This document shows positions 1 through 5,774 of a stretch of DNA of 7,042 nt, piece by piece; the first letter of the stretch is position 1; every line of letters starts with the position of its first letter. The notes beneath the pieces were generated by a model. It did no database searches. It saw only the letters and a list, made by a program, of their open reading frames with translations, and was not told the DNA's origin. Source of the stretch: JBGSYN01 sp041750975 (GTDB taxonomy: Bacteria; Pseudomonadota; Alphaproteobacteria; Geminicoccales; Geminicoccaceae); assembly GCA_041750975.1 (NCBI GenBank), contig JBGSYN010000285.1:1-7042 (forward strand). The letters run 5' to 3'. The translations under genes were made by a program, and so were the position numbers.

Positions 1-459
1 TCGGCCTCGACGATGCCGCTCAAGAGCGGATCGAGAGCGCCGGTCAGGGCCTCGAGAATGCGCATCCGCCAACGCCAGATGGTCATCTTATCGAGCCCGA
101 GCCGCCTCGCCAGCAACCGGCACGAACTGGGTGCCCGGCCCAGCATGTCGGCGACGACCTGGTGGAACTTCTCGGGGCGGCGGACCCGCGCCAACGCCGT
201 GCCCGTGGCCGAGCAAAAGGTCCGCCGACAAGGCCTTGCAGCGCAGCCGCTGCAGCCCGCTCCGGGTCTCGCCCCAGCGGTGCAAGCCCTTGTTCCCACA
301 ATAGAGACAGCGTTCGAGGGCGCCGCCGCGAGCATCGATCCGGGCCCGAACCTCAATCCGCGCATCGAGCCCCAGAAGCCGCCGCCGCAGCTCTCTGATC
401 TGCCCGACCGACAATGTCTCGACCCCGGCGCTGAAGGTCTTGAACGTTACGCCATCCAT
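1..459 (-). pseudogene. IS1595-family-like transposase, N-terminal part, frameshifted
   Basis: DDE-type transposase fragment that would move the surrounding element. I choose the start at 459 (MDGVTFKTFS) because AGGGAG lies 10 bases before it; an ATG at 492 is in frame but has no such site. Residues 51-77 form a zinc ribbon: C51-x2-C54, then C74 and, after correcting the frame, C77. One extra A in the AA at 230-231 (plus strand) shifts the frame just before C77. As written, the original frame runs on to a stop at 88 with low-complexity translation. Dropping one base restores a typical continuation: RRTFCSATGTALARVRRPEK, then a helix-turn-helix-like stretch containing SSCRLLARRLGLDKMTIWRW, open to the window edge. 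The DDE catalytic domain lies outside the window. The shift is probably inactivating. A sequencing error or programmed frameshifting cannot be excluded, though no slippery heptamer is obvious. Confidence 0.8.
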
Positions 460-540
460 GCTCACCGCTCCCTTTCGACCCTTGATGTTCATTAAATGTT
501 CTAAAGCAGTGGCAATTCAACACAGAAAACAGACACCGCC
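1..540 (-). mobile_element. IS1595-like insertion sequence, partial (5' end of transposase plus one terminus)
   Basis: The left part of the window is covered by a broken transposase gene read on the minus strand, and the element continues beyond base 1. I place its outer end near base 540. Read on the minus strand, the sequence there begins GGCGGTGTCTG, a GG-initial end of the kind seen in the IS1595 family. It is directly followed outward by the AT-rich octamer TAAATAAT (541-548), a plausible 8-bp target duplication of the type this family makes. The other terminus and second octamer lie outside the window, so the boundary is inference. Confidence 0.55.
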
Positions 541-755
541 TAAATAATTTCGTGTTTCCAGTAATTTAGCGAAATTTGTCGACACAAAGCCCGAATAAAG
601 TTCATGGTTTTGGCCATTGTGGAAAACATGCCCGCAATGACGGTGCAGCATATGTTGTCTTCGAAATTTCGACGAGTGAGGTCGTGCTGGGAATAGCCTA
701 AGCTTCCCGTCTATGGCGACACACGGGATCTGGATTTCTGGTGAAAGCCACGGCC
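541..755 (+). promoter_or_regulatory. Gene-free upstream region of the methyltransferase gene with short dyads
   Basis: No credible gene lies here; the minus-strand reading frame spanning 517-804 has no family features and runs into the methyltransferase gene. The stretch is more AT-rich than its surroundings and must hold the promoter of the downstream gene. Visible structure: a 12-bp perfect palindrome TCGAAATTTCGA (661-672); the dyad TTTGT-CGAC-ACAAA (575-588); and a repeated word, CGAAATTT followed closely by CGAC, at 570-583 and 662-673. AATTTCG also occurs at 546-552. I see no convincing -35/-10 pair. A regulator binding these AT-centred dyads is inference. Confidence 0.35.
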
Positions 756-2297
756 ATGGATGCAGATAGCTCTCCTTCGCAAAGACGGTCCGGCAGGGCG
801 GCACGCAGGGAAGCCCGCGGCAGGGCAGGCGGGAAGCCGCCTCTGCCAGCGCTCTCGCGGGCGATACCGGTCTATGAGGTTCTCAACAATGAGGGCCTCG
901 AACTTATTCATAATGCGTCGCTCGACATTCTCGAAACAATCGGCATTGAGTTTCGGGACAGCGAAGCGACCTCGATGTGGCGTCAGGCGGGTGCCGAGGT
1001 GGAGGCCCAGCGGGTCCGGATCCCGCGGCAACTCCTCCTGTCACTGATCGACAGAGCACCGAGCCAATTCACGCTTCACGCCCGCAATCCGGAACGCAAC
1101 GTCGAAATTGGCGGAAACAACACGGTTTTCGCCCCGAACTACGGCTCTCCGTTCGTGCGCATGGAGGACGGCGAGCGGCGTTATGGTGCGCTTGAGGATC
1201 TCCAGAAGTTTCATCGTCTCGCCCAGGCGGCACCGGCATTGCACAATGTCAGTTCGGTGATCTGCGAGCCGGTGGACGTCCCTGTCTCGACCCGTCATCT
1301 GCACATCACGTATTCGGCGATCAGGAATTCGGACAAGTCTTTCATGGGGCCGGTGACGGCGCCATCCAGAGCCGAAGATGCCGTAGAAATGCTCGGCATT
1401 GTCTTTGGCCGGGAAAGGCTTGAGGAGCGCTGCTGCGTCATTTCGTTGATCAATTGCAACTCGCCTCTGGTCTGGGACGAGACCATGCTCGGTGCACTCA
1501 AGGTCTATTCCCGCGCCGGACAAGCCTGCCTAATATCGCCGTTTGTCATGGGTGGCGCCAATAGCCCTGCAAGCCCGGTGGCCACGGTGGCGCAACTCAA
1601 TGCGGAGGCGCTGGCCGGTATCGCCTTCGCGCAGCTTTGCCGTCCGGGTGTCCCATGTGTCTATGGCCACTTCATGGCGACGGTCTCGATGAAATCCGGG
1701 GCGCCGATGGCGGGGACCCCGGAACTGGCACTGATGAATTTCATGATCGGCCAGCTCGCCCGCCGTTACGGACTGCCATGGCGCTCGTCCGGAATGCTCG
1801 CCGGCGCCAAAACGATCGACGCGCAGGCTGCCTACGAATCAGCGATGAACATGTTGCCTATTCTCTTCGCGGGAGCCAATTTCGTGCTTCATTGCGCCGG
1901 CTGGACGGAAGGCGGACTTACCGCCAACCTCGCCAAATTCATGCTCGATTGTGAGCAGATGGAAATGCTCTACAAACTCGGCCAGGGACCGCGGTTCGAA
2001 GATTTCGATGAGGCATTGAGAGCCATTCATGAGATTGGGCCTGGCGGTCATTTCCTTGGCACGGCGCATACACAGGCCAATTTTCAAACCGCTTTCTTCA
2101 TGCCGGAGCTCGCGGACAACAATAGCTTCGAGCAGTGGCTCGCGGAGGGCTCCAAGGATGCGCCGACCCGCGCCTTGGAGGCAGCAAGCCGCACACTGGA
2201 ACAATTCGAGCAGCCGGCGCTTGATCCGGCAATCGACGAAGCGCTTTTGGCATTCATTCGTCGTCGCGAGGAAGAGTTGCCGGCCAGCCAGGAATAA
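756..2297 (+). CDS. MttB-superfamily (trimethylamine/betaine-type) methyltransferase, non-pyrrolysine
   Basis: Cytoplasmic TIM-barrel methyltransferase of the trimethylamine methyltransferase (MttB) superfamily. Characterised members move a methyl group from a quaternary or tertiary amine (trimethylamine, glycine betaine, carnitine and others) to a corrinoid protein. From the ATG at 756 it has 513 residues, a usual length for the family. The arginine-rich N-terminus RRSGRAARREARG is typical of proteobacterial members. It is followed by the helix ELIHNASLDILETIGIEF, and further in come NNTVFAPNYGSPF, SPFVMGGANSPASPVAT, GTPELALMNFMIGQLARRYG and GPGGHFLGTAHT. There is no in-frame amber codon, so it belongs to the non-pyrrolysine branch, whose substrates differ from trimethylamine in the known cases. 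GTG at 741 is an in-frame alternative start. I prefer 756, although both have weak ribosome sites (GGTGA at 740-744). It heads a plus-strand block with 32 bases to the next gene. No corrinoid protein or activator is in the window, so the methyl acceptor and substrate are unknown. Confidence 0.88.
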   Translation: MDADSSPSQRRSGRAARREARGRAGGKPPLPALSRAIPVYEVLNNEGLELIHNASLDILETIGIEFRDSEATSMWRQAGAEVEAQRVRIPRQLLLSLIDRAPSQFTLHARNPERNVEIGGNNTVFAPNYGSPFVRMEDGERRYGALEDLQKFHRLAQAAPALHNVSSVICEPVDVPVSTRHLHITYSAIRNSDKSFMGPVTAPSRAEDAVEMLGIVFGRERLEERCCVISLINCNSPLVWDETMLGALKVYSRAGQACLISPFVMGGANSPASPVATVAQLNAEALAGIAFAQLCRPGVPCVYGHFMATVSMKSGAPMAGTPELALMNFMIGQLARRYGLPWRSSGMLAGAKTIDAQAAYESAMNMLPILFAGANFVLHCAGWTEGGLTANLAKFMLDCEQMEMLYKLGQGPRFEDFDEALRAIHEIGPGGHFLGTAHTQANFQTAFFMPELADNNSFEQWLAEGSKDAPTRALEAASRTLEQFEQPALDPAIDEALLAFIRRREEELPASQE

Positions 2298-2329
2298 CCC
2301 GACGCCACAAAGATGCCGAGGAGACATCC

Positions 2330-2626
2330 ATGACGGAAACCCGAGCGATAGCTCAACTGCCACAGCTTGAAATCGAGATCCGCCACAAGGAGCTCGAAGC
2401 CGAGAATGCGGAGTTCATTGCCATAACGCTTAAGGCCACACCTAATTTGCAGGCCGTCGCGAACTGGCTGACACCTTTCAGCGCCATCATGGCGGTCCAG
2501 CCCTGGAACCCCTGGATGGTATGGCACAAGGCCGCCATTTCGATGTGGCAGCCCTGGTTGCAACAAATGAGCGCTTATTCAGCCGATCGGACCTCAAAAC
2601 TCGAAGACGCACGCCGAACGGGATAG
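2330..2626 (+). CDS. Small tryptophan-rich protein, unknown function
   Basis: I do not recognise this 98-residue protein. It has a clear ribosome site, GAGGAG at 2318-2323, six bases before the ATG. It sits 32 bases after the methyltransferase and 46 before the dehydrogenase, so it is very likely translated as part of the same operon. Residues 11-32 are charged and helical-looking, ending ELEAENAEFI. Residues 46-76 hold six tryptophans (W46, W59, W62, W65, W73, W76), including PWNPWMVWHKAAISMWQPWL. The C-terminus is polar and basic. There is no signal peptide and no convincing transmembrane helix, and there are no cysteines, so it is not a metal-cluster protein or a corrinoid carrier (no DxHxxG motif). 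The amphipathic, aromatic-rich middle recalls phasin-like or membrane-surface-associated segments only loosely. A role as partner or stabiliser of one of its neighbours is inference. Confidence 0.72.
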   Translation: MTETRAIAQLPQLEIEIRHKELEAENAEFIAITLKATPNLQAVANWLTPFSAIMAVQPWNPWMVWHKAAISMWQPWLQQMSAYSADRTSKLEDARRTG

Positions 2627-2672
2627 ACTTCGGCACGTCAGATCGGGACGATTCGGAACAGGGGGAAGAGCC

Positions 2673-3722
2673 GTGTACAGCTATCAGATCGCCGATTGGG
2701 GTAAACCTCTCGAGCTTGCCGAGCGGTCGAACCCCGAGCCCAAGGGCAGCGAGGTGTTGGTGCGCGTCACCAGTTCCGGCGTTTGCCATAGTGACCTGCA
2801 CATCTGGCATGGCTTCTTCGATCTTGGCGGAGGCCAGAAGCTTAGAATCAGCGATCGCGGTATGAAGCTGCCCTTCACCCTCGGACATGAGGTGCTGGGC
2901 GAGGTGGTTGCATTTGGGCCTGATGCAACGAATGTCGCTGTCGGTGACCGACGGATTGTCTATCCCTGGATCGGTTGCGGCGAATGTGAGGTCTGCCGCG
3001 ACGGACACAATCTTCTGTGCTTGAAGCCTCGTATTATCGGCACCTGGGTCGATGGCGGCTATAGCGACCACGTGATCGTGCCGGATGCGAAATGGCTCGT
3101 CCCCTACGACGGGATCGCGGAAGAAGTTGCCTGTACCTATGCCTGTTCCGGCATCACCGCCTACCGGGCGCTGAAGATGACCGGTGTCGAGCGGGATCAA
3201 CCTCTCTTGGTGATCGGTGCCGGTGGTGTCGGCCTTCAGGGGGTTCATCTCGCTCCGGCCGTGGTCAGCCGGAATTGCGCCGTTGCCGATGTCAGCTCTG
3301 AAAAGCGTCACGCAGCGGAGGCGGCCGGGGCCTCCATTATCGTCGACAACAGCGACCCGGATTCGGTTCAGACCGTCAAATCATGGTCCAATGGCGGTGT
3401 TGCGGCAGTGGTCGATTTCGTGGGCCGCCCGGAAACCGTCAAATTCGCGATCGATTGCGGGCGTAAAGGGGCCACGGTCGTGGTGGTGGGCTTGTTCGGC
3501 GATCAACTGCCCCTTTCCTTGCCGCTGCTGCCGCTACGAATGTTGAGGCTACAAGGCAGCTACGTCGGAACTCTGCAGGACCTGAAAGACGTGGTCGGAC
3601 TTGCGCAGGCTGGGAAGCTGCCACCGTTGCGGACGCAGACACGTCCCTTGCATGAGGTGAACAGCGCCCTCGTCGATCTCGAAGCCGGCCGGATCGACGG
3701 AAGGGTCGTCCTCAAGCCCTGA
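2673..3722 (+). CDS. Zinc-dependent medium-chain alcohol dehydrogenase (MDR superfamily), NAD-type
   Basis: Cytoplasmic oxidoreductase interconverting an alcohol and an aldehyde or ketone with a nicotinamide cofactor. It starts at GTG 2673, with GGGGGAAGAG just upstream (2661-2670). The 349 residues are the standard length. The GroES-like N-terminal domain has the catalytic-zinc ligands C38 (SGVCHSDLH), H72 in GHEVLGEV, and probably C158 in CSGITAYRAL. The structural-zinc lobe is complete, with C102, C105, C108 and C116. The Rossmann domain carries GAGGVG at 182-187. D206 at the end of the second strand suggests NAD rather than NADP. The C-terminal end DGRVVLKP is family-typical. It lies 46 bases after the tryptophan-rich gene and 87 bases before the DapA-like gene, in the same direction, so it is probably part of the same pathway. 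The substrate cannot be read from sequence; a small alcohol or hydroxy-acid intermediate is inference. Confidence 0.92.
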   Translation: MYSYQIADWGKPLELAERSNPEPKGSEVLVRVTSSGVCHSDLHIWHGFFDLGGGQKLRISDRGMKLPFTLGHEVLGEVVAFGPDATNVAVGDRRIVYPWIGCGECEVCRDGHNLLCLKPRIIGTWVDGGYSDHVIVPDAKWLVPYDGIAEEVACTYACSGITAYRALKMTGVERDQPLLVIGAGGVGLQGVHLAPAVVSRNCAVADVSSEKRHAAEAAGASIIVDNSDPDSVQTVKSWSNGGVAAVVDFVGRPETVKFAIDCGRKGATVVVVGLFGDQLPLSLPLLPLRMLRLQGSYVGTLQDLKDVVGLAQAGKLPPLRTQTRPLHEVNSALVDLEAGRIDGRVVLKP

Positions 3723-3744
3723 GATGCCCTAGTCGAAGTAGCAT

Positions 3745-3776
3745 TATGGCCGAATAGGGTCTAGATTTCGGCCATA
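3745..3776 (+). promoter_or_regulatory. Perfect 10-bp inverted repeat between dehydrogenase and lyase genes
   Basis: TATGGCCGAA (3745-3754) and TTCGGCCATA (3767-3776) are exact inverted copies separated by 12 bases. The dyad sits in the 87-base gap, 33 bases before the lyase ATG. A T-rich run (ATTATTTTGGTTTT) follows a few bases downstream. As RNA it would be a 10-bp stem with a 12-base loop, so it could partly terminate the dehydrogenase transcript. As DNA it could be an operator controlling the lyase gene separately. The word GCATTAT also occurs on both sides (3741-3747 and 3778-3784). The sequence alone does not decide between these roles. Confidence 0.6.
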
Positions 3777-3809
3777 CGCATTATTTTGGTTTTCCCCTCA
3801 GGAGTCCTC

Positions 3810-4730
3810 ATGTCGGCATTCAATCGGGGTATTATCGCGGCCGTTCTCACCCCTGTCGATCACGTGGGGATGATCAATGTCGAGCGCTTCTGCCGCCACG
3901 CCCGCTGGCTTTTGCGCCATGGCTGCCATGGACTTGGAGTTTTCGGCTCGACGAGCGAGACCCAATCCTTTTCCGTCCAGGAGCGTCAGGCGGCCTTGGA
4001 GGCTTATGTCGGCGCCGGATTGCCGGCCGATCGGATGATCGTCGGAGTCGGCTGTTGCGCTCGAACGGACACCATGACATTGGCCCGCCACGCCCTCGAC
4101 CTTGGCATCACCAAGCTGATCGCGTTGCCGCCCTTTTTCTACAAGGGGGTGAGTGACGAGGGCATCTATCGGGCCTTCGGCGAAATCGTCGACGGTATCG
4201 CCAACGAAATGCTCGAACTCTACCTCTACCATTTCCCGCAAATGTCCGGCGTGCCGATACCTCACGGTGTCATCGAACGATTGCTTGGGATGTATTCCTC
4301 CACCTTGCGTGGCGTCAAAGACAGTTCTGGAAATTGGGAGCACACGCGAACACTGATCGAGAGCTTTCCCGATCTCGCAATATACGCAGGCGCGGACAAT
4401 CTATTGCTTGATGTGTTGAAGACAGGTGGGGCTGGGACATTTTCCGCCGCCGCCAACATCAATGCACCGGCTAGCCGGGCGGTCTTCGATGCTTTTGCGG
4501 CCGGCAGTTTGGAAGATGCGGAAGCGAGCATGAAACTGGTGCGCGAGGTTCGTCAGATCATTGCGGCCTATCCCCTGATCCCGTCTCTCAAATATGTTGT
4601 CGCAGATGGACAAAAGGATGATGTTTGGCGCATCGTGCGACCGCCACTGGTCGAGCTTGAAAGTGGCAGCGGCGAGCAATTGATGCGTGAGCTGGAGGGC
4701 GTTGGTTTTGCCTATGACCCGGATCTTTAA
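3810..4730 (+). CDS. DapA-superfamily (dihydrodipicolinate synthase/N-acetylneuraminate lyase) class I aldolase, not a true DapA
   Basis: Cytoplasmic TIM-barrel enzyme forming a Schiff base with a 2-oxo acid to make or break a C-C bond, or to dehydrate a sugar acid. The start is ATG 3810, with AGGAG at 3800-3804 five bases upstream; the in-frame TTG at 3786 lacks this. The 306 residues fit the family. The Schiff-base lysine is K170 in LRGVKDSSGN, and the partner tyrosine is Y140 in LYLYHFPQ. The substrate-carboxylate loop reads GSTSE (46-50) where DapA has GTTGE. Residues that define lysine-biosynthetic DapA are changed: by motif alignment the Tyr107 equivalent is F110, and the Arg138 equivalent, in the usual P-S-R-T-G, is M145 in PQMSG. 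A catabolic lyase or dehydratase is therefore more likely, in keeping with the preceding methyltransferase and dehydrogenase. The product and substrate are unknown. It is the last gene of the block and ends at a convergent terminator. Confidence 0.88.
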   Translation: MSAFNRGIIAAVLTPVDHVGMINVERFCRHARWLLRHGCHGLGVFGSTSETQSFSVQERQAALEAYVGAGLPADRMIVGVGCCARTDTMTLARHALDLGITKLIALPPFFYKGVSDEGIYRAFGEIVDGIANEMLELYLYHFPQMSGVPIPHGVIERLLGMYSSTLRGVKDSSGNWEHTRTLIESFPDLAIYAGADNLLLDVLKTGGAGTFSAAANINAPASRAVFDAFAAGSLEDAEASMKLVREVRQIIAAYPLIPSLKYVVADGQKDDVWRIVRPPLVELESGSGEQLMRELEGVGFAYDPDL

Positions 4731-4774
4731 TCGGTCGCATTCGCTCTGCGTCTGTTAATCCTGACGCACAAAAT

Positions 4775-4798
4775 GGGCGGGTCGGTACCGACCCGCCC
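4775..4798 (-). terminator. 24-bp perfect palindrome, intrinsic terminator of hsp20 (probably bidirectional)
   Basis: GGGCGGGTCGGT and ACCGACCCGCCC abut to form a perfect 24-bp palindrome; as RNA it folds to a roughly 10-bp GC-rich stem with a GTAC loop. Read on the minus strand it is followed by ATTTTGTG and lies 30 bases after the hsp20 stop, so it is a good intrinsic terminator for that gene. On the plus strand it lies 45 bases after the stop of the DapA-like gene but without a T-run, and would act there more weakly. Confidence 0.8.
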
Positions 4799-4827
4799 CG
4801 AAACTGAGCGATTAACGAGGTCCGCTC

Positions 4828-5301
4828 TTACGCAGCGTTCGCCTCAGCGCGATGCTCGACGGCCGGCGCCTGGCTTGAAGTGCTCTGGATATCAATCCGA
4901 CGCGGCTTCAAGGCCTCCGGGATCTCGTGGACGAGATCGACGGTGAGCATCCCGTCCTTGAGATTGGCCTCATCGACGCGAATATGATCGGCCAGCTGGA
5001 ATCGCCGTTCGAAAGCGCGGGTCGCAATCCCACGGTGCAACAGTGCACCGCTCGTGCCCGGGTCTTTGACCTTACCCGCAATCTTGAGTTGGTTGGGCTC
5101 CGAGGTGATGTCGATGTCGCCGACGGTAAACCCGGCAACAGCCATCACGATCCGATAGTGATTATCGGACACCCGCTCAATATTGTAGGGGGGGTAAGCA
5201 TAGGTTTGCGGGTCGGTTTGCATCGCCGTGTCGAGAAGCCGCGAGAGGCGATCAAAACCGATGCTGGAACGAAACAGTGGAGTGAAGTCCACAGTAGTCA
5301 T
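4828..5301 (-). CDS. Small heat shock protein, Hsp20/IbpA family (class A rhizobial type)
   Basis: ATP-independent chaperone that forms oligomers and holds unfolding proteins for refolding. I choose ATG 5301 (MTTVDFTPLF) because GGAGG (5308-5312) sits six bases before it; the longer frame from 5343 would run through the leader hairpins. It has 157 residues. The N-terminal arm has SSIGFDRLSRLLD, and the alpha-crystallin domain runs from about residue 37 (YPPYNIE) to about 133. Inside it are the motifs MAVAGFTVGDIDI, LHRGIATRAFERRFQLADHI and DGMLTVDLVHEIPE. The C-terminal I-x-I anchor is IDI at 136-138, followed by a short flexible tail. This is the pattern of IbpA-like proteins of rhizobia. 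It is convergent with the DapA-like gene and appears to be a single transcription unit. Regulation is visible as a ROSE-like RNA thermometer in the leader. It is unlikely to be functionally tied to the amine-type genes. Confidence 0.94.
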   Translation of the reverse strand: MTTVDFTPLFRSSIGFDRLSRLLDTAMQTDPQTYAYPPYNIERVSDNHYRIVMAVAGFTVGDIDITSEPNQLKIAGKVKDPGTSGALLHRGIATRAFERRFQLADHIRVDEANLKDGMLTVDLVHEIPEALKPRRIDIQSTSSQAPAVEHRAEANAA

Positions 5302-5303
5302 AG

Positions 5304-5343
5304 CTATCCTCCAAGAAGCGATAGATGTGATGGATACAATCAC
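5304..5343 (-). promoter_or_regulatory. ROSE-like RNA thermometer in the hsp20 leader
   Basis: On the minus strand the bases before the start codon read CTATCGCT-TCTTGG-AGGATAG (5324 down to 5304). This folds into a seven-base-pair stem with a single bulged G and a six-base loop. It hides the ribosome site GGAGG and includes UCGCU paired to AGGA. ROSE elements of rhizobial small heat shock genes carry just this U(U/C)GCU anti-Shine-Dalgarno with an unpaired G. Immediately 5' is a second hairpin, GTGAT-TGTATCC-ATCAC (5343-5327), in line with the multi-stem layout of ROSE leaders. Melting on warming would free the ribosome site. The family match comes from motif recognition, without a covariance search. 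Confidence 0.82.
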
Positions 5344-5372
5344 GCGAACCCGAATGTGGCATCCGCGAGAAA

Positions 5373-5402
5373 CTAGGTGGGAAGACTTGCGGCGACTTCA
5401 AG
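5373..5402 (-). promoter_or_regulatory. Possible heat-shock sigma (RpoH) promoter for hsp20
   Basis: On the minus strand CTTGAAG (5402-5396) is followed after 14 bases by CCCACCTAG (5381-5373). This resembles the RpoH pattern of CTTGAA with a C-rich -10 of the CCCCATnTA type, with mismatches in the -10. Transcription starting just downstream would give a leader of about 65-70 bases, long enough for the two hairpins. The -35 overlaps the stop codon of the upstream SRPBCC remnant. Confidence 0.35.
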
Positions 5403-5696
5403 TGCCCAAGTCACGGCTGCCTCGAGATTTCATGCTGTAGAGCTTGGCGATGTTGTCGAGACCCTGCTTGTAGATCTCCTGGATGGTATTGATGGCCGCA
5501 GTCTCGGGCACGCCCTTGGCCTTCAAATCGCTGGACCACTCGACGCTGCTCGTGCCGTCGCCTTGGCACCCACCTTGAATCCGGCGACATAGTCCGCCAC
5601 GGACAATGGACCGCTGTCGAGAGAGTAGGTGTAGACGCGCTCCGACGGGTCGATCGCGACCAGCCGTTTGCTCCGAGGGTTGCGACGCGCCACTCG
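5398..5696 (-). pseudogene. SRPBCC-family (MxaD-like) protein remnant: N-terminus missing, frameshifted
   Basis: Read on the minus strand, the first frame gives RNPRSKRLVAIDPSERVYTY, continuing into SLDSGPLSVADYVAGFKVGAK. One base is missing at about 5561-5562 (AAGGCGAC, where AAGGGCGAC would be in frame). The next frame continues GDGTSSVEWSSDLKAKGVPE and then TIQEIYKQGLDNIAKLYSMK, ending at TGA 5400-5398. Together this is the C-terminal two-thirds (about 100 residues) of a START-fold SRPBCC protein of the MxaD/polyketide-cyclase-like group, which binds small hydrophobic ligands. A stop codon at 5699-5697 and the lack of any recognisable sequence before it show that the N-terminal third is gone. 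It is therefore a decayed gene. It points the same way as hsp20, and hsp20's likely promoter begins at its end. Confidence 0.78.
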
Positions 5697-5724
5697 TTAT
5701 GCGACAGATATCAGCTGATTGAGT

Positions 5725-5752
5725 GTACCGATCTTGCGTGATCGGTACTTTT
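5725..5752 (+). promoter_or_regulatory. Perfect 9-bp inverted repeat plus TTTT upstream of the glxA-type regulator
   Basis: GTACCGATC (5725-5733), a six-base loop TTGCGT, then GATCGGTAC (5740-5748) and TTTT (5749-5752). It looks like an intrinsic terminator on the plus strand, but no plus-strand gene precedes it. It lies 22 bases before the regulator's ATG, so it is more likely an operator, for example for autoregulation, or a hairpin in the leader that attenuates the gene. The half-sites do not match those of the dyad at 3745-3776. Confidence 0.6.
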
Positions 5753-5774
5753 CGGTTGCGATTGCGATTTTTGG

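Noticed and set aside
13..495. Plus-strand frame of 160 codons over the transposase fragment
   Set aside because: Proline/arginine-rich shadow translation of the opposite strand, where the frame-corrected transposase has a recognisable zinc ribbon and helix-turn-helix.
517..804. Minus-strand frame of 95 codons in the methyltransferase upstream region
   Set aside because: No homology pattern that I recognise, and it overlaps the start of the methyltransferase gene; more likely a chance frame.
756..2297. Pyrrolysine-containing trimethylamine methyltransferase (true MttB)
   Set aside because: The gene has no internal TAG codon and reads straight through, so it is of the non-pyrrolysine branch.
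2487..3311. Long minus-strand reading frame of 274 codons opposite the dehydrogenase gene
   Set aside because: Antisense to a dehydrogenase with complete zinc and Rossmann motifs; its own translation shows no family features, and such shadow frames are expected in GC-rich DNA.
3810..4730. Lysine-biosynthetic dapA
   Set aside because: Key DapA residues (Tyr107 and Arg138 equivalents) are replaced and the genomic context is catabolic.
5377..5592. Plus-strand frame of 71 codons
   Set aside because: Antisense to the SRPBCC remnant, whose minus-strand translation matches a known family.
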